DNA of 64,000 nucleotides from Acanthacorydalis orientalis (GCA_034766995.1 CM068321.1:14944026-15008025), one strand, 5' to 3'; counted from the stretch's first letter, positions 51,248-63,408 are shown. Notes: a model not told the origin generated them from the letters alone. Made by a program: numbers and translations.

Positions 51248-51282
<35 letters not shown>
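51202..51282. repeat. Compound GTATG/(TA)n/(GA)n microsatellite
   Basis: Two TA runs around TTTTCATG, then eight GA units (51267-51282), then the small hairpin at 51290. Confidence 0.88.
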
Positions 51283-51289
51283 TGATGAT

Positions 51290-51309
51290 AGACGGATAGT
51301 AGTCCGTCT
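51290..51309. repeat. Small hairpin beside an (AG)n tract
   Basis: AGACGGA and TCCGTCT are exact inverted arms around TAGTAG, next to the (TA)n(GA)n microsatellite at 51202-51282. Confidence 0.35.
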
Positions 51310-51486
51310 TAAAGTAATGCGTATAGTGGAACAAAAGATTGAATATCGTAAAGAATAACGAAATCTTTCCTAAGATAGATTATTGTCTTCGATTCAGTTA
51401 TCTTTTATACATTATAAATCGTGTAGACAAAAAGATTATTACAAAAAAGAACTCACACACATACATACACACACTTAGAAAAAAAA

Positions 51487-51690
51487 TCAAAAGAAATCAT
51501 GTCTGTGCATCCAACACCGTGGAACAACACAGGCCGAATCGTCTTTCCGAGAAACATTACAATTAAGACCATAAAATGCGACTAAGTCAGTATAAAACTG
51601 CTCAAGAAACGTCAATTGCATCCGATCGAATGTGGCCTGACTAGAGCGCATGTTTAGTCCGTCATCAATGGCCGATAGTGTAGTTGGCAT
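51487..51690 (-). other. GC-rich island with 67-codon open frame, possible exon
   Basis: The region 51480-51800 is by far the most GC-rich of the window. On the minus strand an ATG with a good context (GCGCCACG before it) opens 67 codons, starting MPTTLSAIDDGLNMRSSQAT and ending WMHRHDFF. Residue composition is protein-like (Asp, Arg, Thr, Gln, Cys) and not Tyr/Ile junk. The plus strand is also open across much of the island. I recognise no family. The 5' end overlaps the tRNA-like element, so the whole island may instead be a repeat or a non-coding transcript. Confidence 0.22.
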
Positions 51691-51750
51691 CGTGGCGCTG
51701 GCGTCGCTGCCTCAGTCCGGGCTTGACGTCGTGACAGTTGGCATCGGCCA
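51669..51750 (+). repeat. tRNA-like GC-rich element closed by an 8-bp stem
   Basis: TGGCCGAT at 51669-51676 pairs with ATCGGCCA at 51743-51750, enclosing 66 nt. Immediately after the first seven bases comes TAGTGTAGTTGG (51676-51687), a perfect match to the tRNA A-box consensus. A weak B-box-like run, GGGCTTGACGTC, is at 51719-51730. AGTTGGCATCG occurs twice (near 51682 and 51737), so part of the element is internally duplicated. Length 82 is tRNA-sized, but the T-loop consensus is missing and there are about ten extra bases before the closing stem. It could be a tRNA-derived SINE head, a pseudo-tRNA or a structured RNA. Confidence 0.35.
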
Positions 51751-51847
51751 AACACGCTTACCGTACGCTTGCCACAACTTCCGAACTAATGCGGCACAAT
51801 ATAAAATTTTCTCTTTACACATATTTCATTTTTTAAAAGTTAGATCT

Positions 51848-51851
<4 letters not shown>

Positions 51852-51889
<38 letters not shown>

Positions 51890-51943
51890 GTATGTATGTA
51901 TGTATGTATGTATCTATATGTATATATATATATATATATAATT
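51852..51943. repeat. Compound (TA)n(TATG)n microsatellite
   Basis: TA, then about six TATG units (51886-51912), CTATATG and TA. Directly downstream of the GC-rich island. Confidence 0.9.
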
Positions 51944-53074
51944 TTTTTCCTTGCAACAGAATGAATGATTTATGAGCACAACTTTAAAAGGATAATTTAA
52001 AATTGAAGTGTTTTGAGTTGAATATCTCAAGATTAATGTTTGTTGAAGATACGGTGGAAAATCATACGATGAAAAAAGTTGGTTATTGAAAAAAATGTGT
52101 ACCGGTTGAAAAGTTGCGATAAATAAATTTATTTTCGCAATGAAGTTGTGACTTGATGTTTATATTTTATCGTTTTTTTTCCTGTGATTTTTCTTCGAAA
52201 TTAAACATTCACATTTTCTCATAGGAACAGTTGAGAAATTACATATTTTCTGAAAAAAGTGTTATTAGACAATCTTTTTATATATATTTTTCGATACTAT
52301 TTTATTTATTGTAATTAAATATTCATAATAATCATTTAATTAAAAAATATTTTTATATGACGTAAATATAGATTTAATATTTTTAAATTACTTGTATTCT
52401 TTTTGAAAAAGTGAATATTTTAGTATTATAAAAAATATAATAACTGAATAAAATGTAAATATAATCATTTTATTTTATAAATTCAAGCAAGCCTTTTTCT
52501 GTGAATTAAAAAAATATTATCAATACTAAGAAAAACATTTCCTTTCAGTAATACAAAATTTAATAATAATACTAATTATTTGATTTGTATAAAAATCGAA
52601 GTGAAAAAATTGATCACAACAGAAAATTCTTTCTTTTAAATTCAAGCATTTATTCTATAAATATATCGGAATATAAAAAAACATAAATTTAATTAAAAAT
52701 CATTCCGTTCATTCATAATAATAGATATATACATATATAAATACAAGTAAATGTTTTATATAAAATTTGTATTATTTTAACTATTATTCGGCAAAGGGTT
52801 AAAAACAATTGAGAATAAATATAAAGTGTGCTTCACTTGAATAATGTGATTGATGCCCGTATAACAAATAATTATTAACATATTTATAAACGTATCAACA
52901 TGCTAATTAAATTTGCGAAACAGATAATTAACGTGCATAAATTTTGAAGTGAGTAAACAAACCGTTATAAAAAGTATAGAAAAAAAAACACAATAAACAA
53001 ACATACAATTGGTGAAAAATTGTGCGAAATAAATCCTGTGTGTAATGAAATAAATCATTGTGGTTTTACAATAG

Positions 53075-53095
53075 GACTGGAACGGAATATTCCAG
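53075..53095 (+). other. Possible 21-nt micro-exon or dyad site
   Basis: GACTGGAACGGAATATTCCA plus G is preceded by TTTTACAATAG and followed by GTAAAA, so it has acceptor and donor consensus and a length divisible by three. It also holds a TGGAA..TTCCA dyad with GAATATTC, half of a heat-shock element. Either reading is weak. Confidence 0.15.
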
Positions 53096-53349
53096 GTAAA
53101 ATATATTTATATTTATAAATGGATTACTTATTTACATAAGACGTTGATTTATATTGGCAATAAGACTGTAGATTAATTGCTATGATTAGTAATTAATGGC
53201 TGACTATTCATTATTAACAGTGTTTTAAACGTGTTTTTTTATTCATGTACGTTAAGACATACGACGTAATTTTATATCATAATTAAAATAAGGATGGCTA
53301 ATTGGGTGTTTTATTTTATGAAAAGTTTATGACTACTTACAACCGTATA

Positions 53350-53401
53350 ACATATTAACACTGTAATATGTTAAAAAATTAAACACTGTTTAATTTTTTA
53401 A
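53350..53401. repeat. Two adjacent hairpins with the same loop
   Basis: ACATATTA/TAATATGT (53350-53371) is followed directly by a perfect 14-bp stem TTAAAAAATTAAAC/GTTTAATTTTTTAA (53371-53401). Both loops contain CACTG. Possibly one hairpin duplicated or slipped into another. Confidence 0.4.
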
Positions 53402-53835
53402 TCGGCTATAAATTCACAGAAATTTAAAACGTACAACTACGTTTTATCGACGGCTTAAATAAGCATTAATCTTTATAATATATAAATTACAAATCGTTGA
53501 TTGCGAAAATGGGTTCGGCGGAAGCCTTGCTACAAACATTTTTCATCCAAGTTAATATACCGTACACTTTTATCAAATAAAATAAACGTACATTTTTATT
53601 CCAAAAAGAAATTCGTTATGATTCGAACTTCGAGTGAACATATTCACAAACAATCTGAAATATATGTACACAATTCAAGTATTTTCTAAATCGAGACTTG
53701 ACGTCTTCTTTTTTCTATTTAGAGGTCTTTATTCTTGAAGTTGCGTGACGTTGTTTCAAGTCTTTGTTCGCTGTTAGCTAGAATCGAATTTAGTTCGTTA
53801 GTATTTTATATATAGATATATTGACAAGTAAATAT

Positions 53836-53837
<2 letters not shown>

Positions 53838-53889
<52 letters not shown>
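53838..53889. repeat. (TA)n microsatellite
   Basis: Pure TA, about 50 bp. Confidence 0.9.
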
Positions 53890-53890
<1 letters not shown>

Positions 53891-54204
53891 TGTATGTATT
53901 TGTATTGTATATAAAAATATATTGTATTTTATTTTTTGTGTCAATTTTTTAATTAAGGGTTATTATCTAGTTGAAGATATGTTCGTTAGAAATTGTTATA
54001 TAAAAACTGACCTTATTTTTTTCCAATTCAGTGCTGTAATATTTTGTGATCGTCGCGATATTTTTCTCATTTCCGTTAGATTTTTGTCACAAATTTAGTC
54101 AATAAATATGCGTGTAAAATTATGTTGAGCCATTTCACAATTTTACAGTCGATTGTATTTGTTGACAGGTAGTCTTTTTTGCTGTTTCCAAATCCCTTTT
54201 TGTA

Positions 54205-54210
54205 TTTATG

Positions 54211-54265
<55 letters not shown>

Positions 54266-54270
54266 TTGTA
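54205..54270. repeat. (TA)n microsatellite with GTATATGTA ends
   Basis: About 50 bp TA flanked by GTAT words. Confidence 0.9.
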
Positions 54271-54471
54271 TTTACATTGCACCCCATAAACATTTTTCAG
54301 GGTGGAATCTATATTGAATTTTTTTCTTATAGTTTTTTATAGATTTTTGATGTATTATTGCGTATTATGTAGTTTATTGATTGTTTGTATAATACAAACT
54401 GTAAAGCAATTAAACTTAAATTGTATAGTTAGCTTCAGTTGTTGTCAGATTGAATTTCTAATGAATATAAA

Positions 54472-54502
<31 letters not shown>

Positions 54503-55148
54503 GGATTCTTGTATCATAGAAATAAAAACTTTATAGAAATCATTATATGTGAATAGGGAACAAGATTATCATATGAAAAAAAAATAATAATAAAAAATAA
54601 TACATTCATTGATTTTTTTATTGCACTTGATGTACAAGGTGTGTGAACGTACAAATTTTTAATAAATTTAAAATTTGAAATTATCTTTGCAAAAATACAT
54701 ACGAGTATCATTATAGTTAATATTACAATAATTGTAAGATCAACCATTGTTGAAAATATTATTAATACTTTTAATTGGTGTTATTTTATTCTAGATATAA
54801 AGTAAGTGTCGATCTTTTTGATAATAAAAGAGTACGTTTCTAGCTAGTAATTTTTAAATACATGAACAATATTTTTGTCAGATAATATTTATACTTACAA
54901 ATATAGGTTTGAAAATTTTCGATCGGTCATTTGGCTGTTTTGATATCAGATACCAGTGTGTATAATGTAATATAGAATACTCGTGATTTTTATACATTAT
55001 ATAAAGTTCATATGAACGCATGCTGTCAATAATATTTTATAAATATATATTTTTTAAGATTTAAGAAATTAATACTCCCACTTTTGTTTGGAAACTATAG
55101 GATATTTCCTACATTTGCCTTATTATGGATTCGGTTTTGTATGTATTC

Positions 55149-55179
<31 letters not shown>

Positions 55180-55624
55180 AAGATTAATTATTAATGTGCT
55201 ACAATATAAGTATTAATATTGTAATAAGCAGGGTACAATATTTTCTGGTTTGAAATATTGTATTCATAATATGAGCAGAAACATTCATAGGCAGCTCTGT
55301 TACACAGAATACAGAATGAATATTCATATTTTGTATTTATTTTATTTTGTATATCTTATGACAGTAGAAACTAACTAAAATCTATATTCGGGTTTTTTCA
55401 CACTCACAACTTTTAATACCTGATGAATTAGTAAGATAACGATACGAAAAATATGGTTTATATACATGTAAATATTTATATATATACATATATACTCGTA
55501 TATCGATTTGTAAAAAATAAAGAAAATTCTTTCCAAACGTAAAAACTTCACGAAACTTATAACTGATTGTCAGATTTAGCTAATGGGGAAGATATTTATC
55601 TATTTCTTTATCTTCTCTCTCTAT

Positions 55625-55659
<35 letters not shown>

Positions 55660-56906
55660 AATGTTTTTTCATTACATGTAATTTTATATAAATAGGGGCA
55701 TAAAAAATATCAAAATAACTTTTTTACTTAAATGCGACGAGGAATTGTGTATTTTTATATATGACCTGAGTGTCACGAATTACAGTAACTCCAGTTGATA
55801 TGTGTCATCTTTAATTAAGAAAGTGTCTTCGTAAGAAAAACGAATTAAATGAATATTGGTTCGAGATACGGTAAAAATCAATTTGGTAAAAAAATAAAAG
55901 GGATACAAACATTGAAATTTTATATTCGGAAATCAAATGTAATAAGAAATTTTTATTACAACACTGAGGAATACAAAAATATTATTATAGTATTAGAAAC
56001 TGATACAGATAAATTATACACATATAGAATCTAAATAGATATTTATAAATTTTATAGCGGAAATATTAAATAATACATTATTTTATTTATATTTATATTC
56101 AAGTATATATATATACGAGTATATACTATAATAACTGATTTTTCATACGATATATTTTCATTTGTAAAAATGTTTTTAATTAAATTGAATGCTAACATAT
56201 TGAAGTTGAAGAAAGAGCTGACTTCTATAATAATATTAAAAAATATGATTTTATTAAAAATGTTTAAAATTAGTTATCATTTGAGAACATTTTATTATAT
56301 ATATTAAAACCGTTCAGAATTTTTATTTTTTTCTAAATTTTTACGTCTATTAAAGAATTTGGAAGGAAAATAATTCTAAGAAAATAAATCTTGTAAATAG
56401 ATTTTAAAATTTTCATTTTATTTGAAAGTTATTAAGAAAAACGCGAAATTACGTAGTAATTCAAACAACTATAAATAACTAAATGAAATTATCTGTTTCA
56501 ATGTATTTCAGCATGAATATTCTGCTTTTTTAAACTTTGATATGCAAATATTCTCATTATTTGATTAGGTATTCTGGTCATATATAAAGAATGTAATAAC
56601 GCTTCATTTGATTAATTAAAAATAAATAAATGTGAATATTTTAAAAAATTCTATCTTATAAGATTGAAATCACATGTTAATGTATATATATTAAATATTT
56701 ATATTATTAAACTTGCAACTATTCATCACATCCTCTCTCTACATGCACATACGTATATAAACAAATGCATTTATAGCTATATATATATATATATATACTG
56801 AAAGATGAGCATATTGAAGTGTTTACATTTGAAATTATTATTTGCTGTTATTGATTAACGTGACAATCTAAATTAAAATGCAAATTGTAATTTTTCAGTT
56901 TTGTTT

Positions 56907-56911
<5 letters not shown>

Positions 56912-56957
<46 letters not shown>

Positions 56958-56962
56958 GTGTG

Positions 56963-57012
<50 letters not shown>
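56912..57012. repeat. Two (TA)n tracts around TGTGTGTATGTATATACA
   Basis: TA 56912-56954, a GT/GTAT switch, TA to 57011. Confidence 0.9.
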
Positions 57013-57014
<2 letters not shown>

Positions 57015-57145
57015 CGTGTGTGAATTTTTATATTTTATTTATTTGATAAAATCATATAGTTAATTTTTTATCACGCCGAATTTTTATTTACATTTAATAA
57101 AATAGTATACTCGTAAATTTCAGTTCCTAACACTTTATTTTATAT

Positions 57146-57153
57146 GTATATGC

Positions 57154-57204
<51 letters not shown>

Positions 57205-57216
57205 TATATATGCATA
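57146..57216. repeat. (TA)n with TGCATATA interruptions on both sides
   Basis: GTATATGCATATATACA, a TA run, then ATGCATATATGCATACAT; the edges are inverted copies. Confidence 0.88.
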
Positions 57217-57656
57217 CATATTAGATAATGGAATTGAAAATTTAAGAGGCATGTATTATTTTGTTCTATTCTAGGAATACCGTTTGATACGCAAATATAC
57301 ATAAACTAGGGATAAAATTAATTGCGAATTATTTACTGCAAACATGCGATGAAACAAAATTTATTATTTTATTTAAAATTTTTCTTTTTTAATTGCTGTG
57401 CGTAAAAATATTTTTTTTTGATATTTTTATCACTTTTTACTACAAAAATAAGGAGTAACTGTATTAATCAGATTTGAAAAATAATTCAAAATAAATAAGA
57501 GACAGTATAAACAGAACATATTTTTTAATATTTACGTGCTTAAGTTTACTGCTACTTTTAAATTTGACAGAATTTACATAAAATTTATAGAATATTATAA
57601 ATGTGAATTAAAGTTAATAGTTGTTTCTTATTAAATTATAATAAATTATATTAATC

Positions 57657-57696
57657 TTCCCTGGCTCCTCTTACCTTCTTATCTCTCTTTCTCTCT

Positions 57697-57750
<54 letters not shown>

Positions 57751-57764
57751 TAGAGAGAGAAATC
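57657..57764. repeat. Compound (CT)n(TA)n microsatellite with GA echo
   Basis: Imperfect then pure CT (57680-57719), TA to 57747, then TCTAGAGAGAGAAATC, so the CT and GA ends can pair across the TA run. Confidence 0.9.
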
Positions 57765-57903
57765 AATTCTTTTTTAGGGAAATAGTATTATTAATTTCAC
57801 TATTTTTCTGTGAATAATTAACGAAACAATTTTAAATAAATAAAGTGAATAAAATAACAATACAAAAAATAAATATACATTTACAAAATTTTATGTATGA
57901 AGT

Positions 57904-58000
57904 TATACATATATACATTTATACATTTATACATTTATACATTTATACATTTATACATATATACATATATACATATATACATATATACATATATACATAT

Positions 58001-58042
<42 letters not shown>
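57904..58042. repeat. Octanucleotide (ATACATTT)n to (ATACATAT)n array
   Basis: Five copies of an 8-mer with TTT end (57912-57952) pass abruptly into about eight copies differing by one base, then pure TA. Overlapping plus-strand open frames are only this repeat translated. Confidence 0.92.
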
Positions 58043-58044
<2 letters not shown>

Positions 58045-58425
58045 TTTTATATAATGAATTCAAAAATATTTTTATCAGTGTAGTCTAGACGTGCAAAAAA
58101 TATTTTTGTTATTAAATGTGTATTGTATATTAAAAAAATAAAATTCTCAGTAATTCCATTGTGGTAATATATAATTTATTAGTTTTAAGGATAGCTATGA
58201 CCTTTAATGTTATATGTAAAAGAATATATATATATATATATATATATATAAAGAAGAAAGATATAGCGTATTGTTTTTAATGCTAAAATGAGTAATTTAA
58301 ATTACAGATATACTCGTTTACATATAAAAACTTACCCATGTATATGTTTATAAAAGTAAAATATATAGTTAATTTGTTTTGTTCAGACAAATAAAATTTT
58401 GTTCTTTTTATGATGATAAGAAATG

Positions 58426-58473
<48 letters not shown>
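58426..58473. repeat. (TA)n with GTATG tail
   Basis: TA run then GTATGTATGTATAC. Confidence 0.9.
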
Positions 58474-59372
58474 ACATTATTATTGATTAGTGTAAGTAAA
58501 CTGAAAAAATGAGTTTTACCGTATTTTTCTATTATTAAAATATGTTACATACTTAAGGCAACATTCTGTATAATAAATTTAATACACTAACACCCATTTA
58601 GACATAACTATCTATTTTGTAATTTTAAAAATATATTATTAATAAAAAATAATTGTTATGCTACATTTAGCATAAAACATATTTTATTAAGAATAACTTA
58701 TACGATTCTAAAATTTATAATAACCTCAGATACTTATGTCACACATGGATATTTTTTATCATAATTTAAAAAACAATATTACCGTACTTTATTTTTACTT
58801 ATTCATTTATATTGAAACAGGCACAAATTAAATCTAGTTTTATTTATTCTAAAAAATTTTATGATAATGATAGGAGATTTTATAATTCAAATTGTTAAGA
58901 ATTCAATGTCTTAATTTGTGTTAGAATAATGATAAACACCAACTTATTAAATACCGTCAAATTAAATGTGACATAAAATCCTTATACATTGATTTTTTAT
59001 TTTGCACCGAAATTTAATATATTTACTTAAAATAATTATTATATTTTTCACTTCTTTACAGGCATTTAGTACTTTAAAGTGGCGAGTGTCATTTTAAATA
59101 AGGTATCAACTATCACAAATTGACCCTATACTATAATGTGCTATTGATTTTTCTACATAAATGTTTATGATGTTATACAAAACTTAAATTATGGAAATTT
59201 AATTTGTTCATGCTTCAAATACAAATGATATAATCTCACTATGATAACGACACTCAAGCTTTTATGAAACATAGTAGTAATATGATAAATTAAGTGCTAA
59301 TTGCAATCAGATAATTTACATCCTCTTATTTGTTTAGCTTAAATTTATTGTTTTAGCAATAATTTATCAATG

Positions 59373-59420
59373 CTTATATATATATATATATATACACACA
59401 CACATATATATATATATACT
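59373..59420. repeat. (TA)n(CA)n(TA)n microsatellite
   Basis: TA, ACACACACACA, TA. Confidence 0.88.
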
Positions 59421-60748
59421 TATATGTTATTTATGTATATTTTCATAACTATATTTGCATACTTTCAGTTATATATTATTTTATAAACAACACATGACAA
59501 GTTAAACAACAAATAAAACATATACGAGTATGAGATTATATACTATGTTATAGAAGATATATGAATTCTATTTACAATACTTTAAATTATATACGTGAAA
59601 ATTTTGAGTTCGTATAGAAGTTACTAGAGGAACAAAGGATATGTAATAGAGGATCTAAAAGTAGGTCACATAGTACAGGTTTACTAAGTAGATACCTTGA
59701 GATTAACTTTGAACTTTCATTTATTAACAACTTCATATAACTAATTATCCTTTCTTTTATACCTTCTAACTAATTATACTTTATCTAGTAAGGTACCTTT
59801 TCATATAAAATTACATCCTGCGTGCTTTCATAAGAAATATGAGTTGTTTTATCTTCTCCTAATATTCATATATATATATATATATAAACACAAAAATGAA
59901 CACCTTGTTTTTATTTTCTATAATTGATAGTTACCATATAAAGAGTTCTAATACAGTTTTTAAAAAAATAATATTTTAGTTTCTTAATAAATAATTACAC
60001 ATTGAAAATAGGTATGTCTGTAATAAATTTTAAATTTGTATACACATTTGATTTATAAAACTGAAGGTTTGATGGAAAAATTCTCATTATTAATACTTAT
60101 GTTTGTTAACTTTGAAAAAAAGTAATGTAATTTTTAGTTTTATAGATCTAAACTTTATTTTAATTATTGATGGAGAACATTGTTAATTTTAATTCTTGGA
60201 TGTAAACATGAAAATTTACCATTCTGTCAGAATTGTAGTTTAACACAATATTCATTTTTACAAATAAATTAATACTCAAAAAGTTATTAACACTTTATCG
60301 GATTTAGTTTATTTCTTCTATATTGCACATTTTTATCTCAATTATAACATCTTCAGAGCATACGCATAGAAAATCTGACATTTTTTTTATTAGGTTTTAC
60401 TTTAATTTTTAATGTATGTTGTGCTATAATATATTCATTCTACTATACTATAATATTTGCAGCTTTTATTTGTCCTTATTTAATATTAGATTTTTTAATA
60501 AACACGCCATTTTAACTTTCCGAGTAAACGTTGGGTACGTTCAGATGAGTACAACTTTAGAGTCTAATCAGTTAACATCTTGGATTTATAATAGATCAAC
60601 AGTTAATATTACACTAAATGGTGATTTGCGGTTAAGATTAATTATAAGTACTATATTAAATTTTAGTATATATAGGTTATTTACTATTGTAAGCCATAAA
60701 AAAAAGTTATTATTAAATGTGTTGTTTTGATGATCTTTTGAGTGCCTC

Positions 60749-60806
60749 TTTTCGTACGAATGCTATCTTCGGATAAAATCCGTGTAAAGATAGCATAGTA
60801 CGAAAA
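60749..60806. ncRNA. Long stable hairpin, microRNA-precursor-like
   Basis: Two arms pair almost completely: TTTTCGTAC (60749-60757) with GTACGAAAA (60798-60806), and ATGCTATCTT (60760-60769) with AAGATAGCAT (60787-60796), separated by a small 2x1 internal loop. The 17-nt terminal region itself holds a 5-bp stem, CGGAT/ATCCG (60770-60774 with 60778-60782). That is 19 arm pairs plus 5, with nine G-C pairs, in DNA that is mostly A/T. Arm length (about 21 nt) and loop size fit an animal pre-miRNA, but a palindromic repeat or a transposon-end hairpin is also possible. I do not recognise either arm as a known mature microRNA. Strand cannot be decided from a hairpin alone. Confidence 0.4.
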
Positions 60807-61326
60807 CTACTAATTAAGAATCGATACTCGATAATATAAAAGGATAAAGACCATAAGGGCAAAGAATCAACGGGATCTCAGGTATAAAATCATGCGATTT
60901 TTATTTTATTATTAAATATTGTCAAAAATGAACCATTACATTACAACTGTTTATCATTAAAATGTTTTTTGTTCATATAATTCATTATTTTTTTTAACTA
61001 AATCGTTATTGTTACTTGAATTAACGAGTGAAAAATTATTAAGTACTTATATGTATCACCTCTGATCTGGTCAAAGTAAAATACAGTTACTGACATAAAA
61101 AACACAACTGCTGAAATAGTCACATGTTCTTAGAAAGAAAAAAAAATTCTAGAAGTTTGGACACATTGTGACTGTTTCAATGTACTTTTTGGATTTTAGT
61201 TTCCTATTCAGAAAAGAAATAACTTCACGTCGCTGATGAGTATCTTATAGACTTGTGATATTATTGTATTGTGGAAATTATTATTATTTTGAATTATTTG
61301 TGCAGGTTTATAATTTTCTTTAAAGA

Positions 61327-61363
<37 letters not shown>

Positions 61364-61821
61364 TTGATTCAATCGATAAGTTGAAAATTATATTAACTTT
61401 ATCTTACACCAAAAATATAATTTATGAATTAAGAAATATATATTCGTGTTATTTTAAGATTAATCAACTGACATGAGTTGAACAGTTGTGGATATATTAA
61501 CAGGCGTATTGCCGCAAAATAATGGCAAACGATGATGACTTTAGCGCACGCTACATAAAATTCATGTAATTAAAACACACACCCATTTCGGGACTATACA
61601 TTTTGAGATTTGTTTACACATCGAATTATATGTTTCACTCAAGTTACTCTTGGTGATATTGTAAACTATTGAACTGAAATTCGTTTAATTATTGTGTTTC
61701 ATAATTCAATATCTTCGTTTTGAAGCGATTTAATTAAAGTACAGTAAATTAAGTTATTTATACTACATAAACAATAGAAATATTACAATATTTAAAAGTT
61801 AATTATAATTTAAAATTATTT

Positions 61822-61823
<2 letters not shown>

Positions 61824-61861
<38 letters not shown>
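61824..61861. repeat. (TA)n microsatellite
   Basis: Pure TA; a shorter tract lies at 61333-61361. Confidence 0.9.
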
Positions 61862-61864
<3 letters not shown>

Positions 61865-62081
61865 AATTATCAAGAGTGATTTCAACACAATTTTTGATTT
61901 TGAACTTATTTTACTGTTAACTAAATCTTTTTAACATCGTGTTACTTTAACAATATTTAATTTTTATAACCGATTTTATATTTAGTTAGAATTTTAATGT
62001 ATCTTATATTAAAATTTAAGAAAATTTAAACATATTTAATAATTAAATTTCAGATATTTGACAGTTAATTTAAACTATTGT

Positions 62082-62085
62082 ATAT

Positions 62086-62156
<71 letters not shown>

Positions 62157-62158
62157 CA
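62082..62158. repeat. Compound (TA)n(GTAT)n microsatellite
   Basis: TACATACA, TA run, then about seven GTAT units (62129-62155) ending GTACATAT, which mirrors the start. Confidence 0.9.
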
Positions 62159-63386
62159 TATAATTTTAGCACAATGAAGACACATCAAAAATTGAAAAAG
62201 TTTCAGAAAACCATGTTTAAAGATTGAGTTATTAATGATTAATATGTTTAAGGAGCTATGATTATCTTTTTTTGATTTTTTTATGAACATTGTTAATTTG
62301 TATATTTATTATAAAAGATAAATATATGAAATTATATCTAAATAAAAAAAGATAATATTTATAGATCATTTATATCAAAAGATAAAATAGATTAATTTTA
62401 ATATTTACTATAATATTAATTATGAAATAATAATTTTAGTAATTTTGTGAAAAAAATAATTAATTACATTGTTAAAAAGTCATATCATTATTATTTGAGT
62501 CGTCTGTATACATAATAACCTAAAATGGAGCTTAGTATAGACATACAAGTGATTAAAATTGCTCACTAATTTATTTTATAGTTAATCCTGATTCCATTTA
62601 CTTATATTTCCTTTATTGTGTGTTATTTGATACTTGAATAATGAATTATTACAGTTAACAATATTTAAAGGGATATGATTGATAGTATATAGGCGTAGGC
62701 CAGTTAAAATTATTCTAAAGCCAAGTGCAAAATTTCAAATATATTTGTGATCATTTTGCTATATAAAATATCTTTCTCTATATAAAAAATATAAAAATTC
62801 TGTCATAAAAATTCCATAAAATATATTTTTTATTTTATATTTGTTTCCAATTTTTCAGAATATTAAATTTAAAGTGTTTATTTCGTTTAAATTGTATTAT
62901 TTTCTTTCAATTCACACTTTTAAATAAAATATTGCTTTTTATATTAAATTAAAAATATATTCTTGTTGTTAAATTTTTTGAAAACCTTGTTTTTTTATAG
63001 AAAATTATCAACTTTAATTTTTATATGATAATAAAATAATAGATGCAATTAAAAATATTAAATCTATATTTTAAGGAATGTTAGTATAATATATATATAT
63101 ACATATATAGGTATTAATATAGATCTTTCTCAGTTTTTGGATAATTTAAAATATCTATTTAGACTACTCGAGTATAGAAAAATGTGGAATGTAGGAATGG
63201 AAGATAAACCGGTGATAATCGAATTGAACAATTAAAATCGATTTCCTATATATACATATGTCAAAAATGATTGTTCAGTTCATTAATATTCAACTAAGAG
63301 CTCTTTTTTTATTTTTATAAAAACTCATTAAAATATGTTTGTTTAAATTCACAACTCAGTTTTAAATAATAACATGGAAACAAATA

Positions 63387-63408
63387 AAACGTTGAATATT
63401 CAACGTTT
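63387..63408. repeat. 22-bp perfect palindrome
   Basis: AAACGTTGAAT followed by its exact reverse complement ATTCAACGTTT, no spacer. Two AACGTT half sites at the edges. Confidence 0.5.

Larger units (their letters stand above)
54271..60748. other. AT-rich spacer with dense microsatellites
   Basis: Dominated by TA, GT, CT and octamer arrays. A 61-codon frame at 55849-56034 and a 104-codon frame at 60416-60730 are open but lack recognisable domains, and I do not call them genes. The latter ends 18 bp before the hairpin region. Confidence 0.45.

Noticed and set aside
37410..55715. Shared 20-mer AAAAAATATCAAAATAACTT at about 37412 and 55695
   Set aside because: No similarity beyond it; one such match is expected by chance in DNA of this composition.
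55849..56034. 61-codon frame with Lys/Glu/Asp/Thr residues
   Set aside because: Somewhat protein-like but short, with no recognised motif, no donor or acceptor and no neighbouring exon.
57904..58042. Regularly spaced repeats, CRISPR-like at first glance
   Set aside because: Units are 8 bp and contiguous, with no spacers; a simple tandem repeat.
60416..60730. 104-codon frame just before the hairpin
   Set aside because: Composition is hydrophobic and Asn/Ile-rich, with no domain or splice support; length is within chance for such AT-rich DNA if stops are locally depleted.
30683..63175. Recurrent TACTCG/CGAGTA words, often next to TA tracts
   Set aside because: About 15 occurrences against roughly 9 expected from base composition; enrichment too weak to claim.
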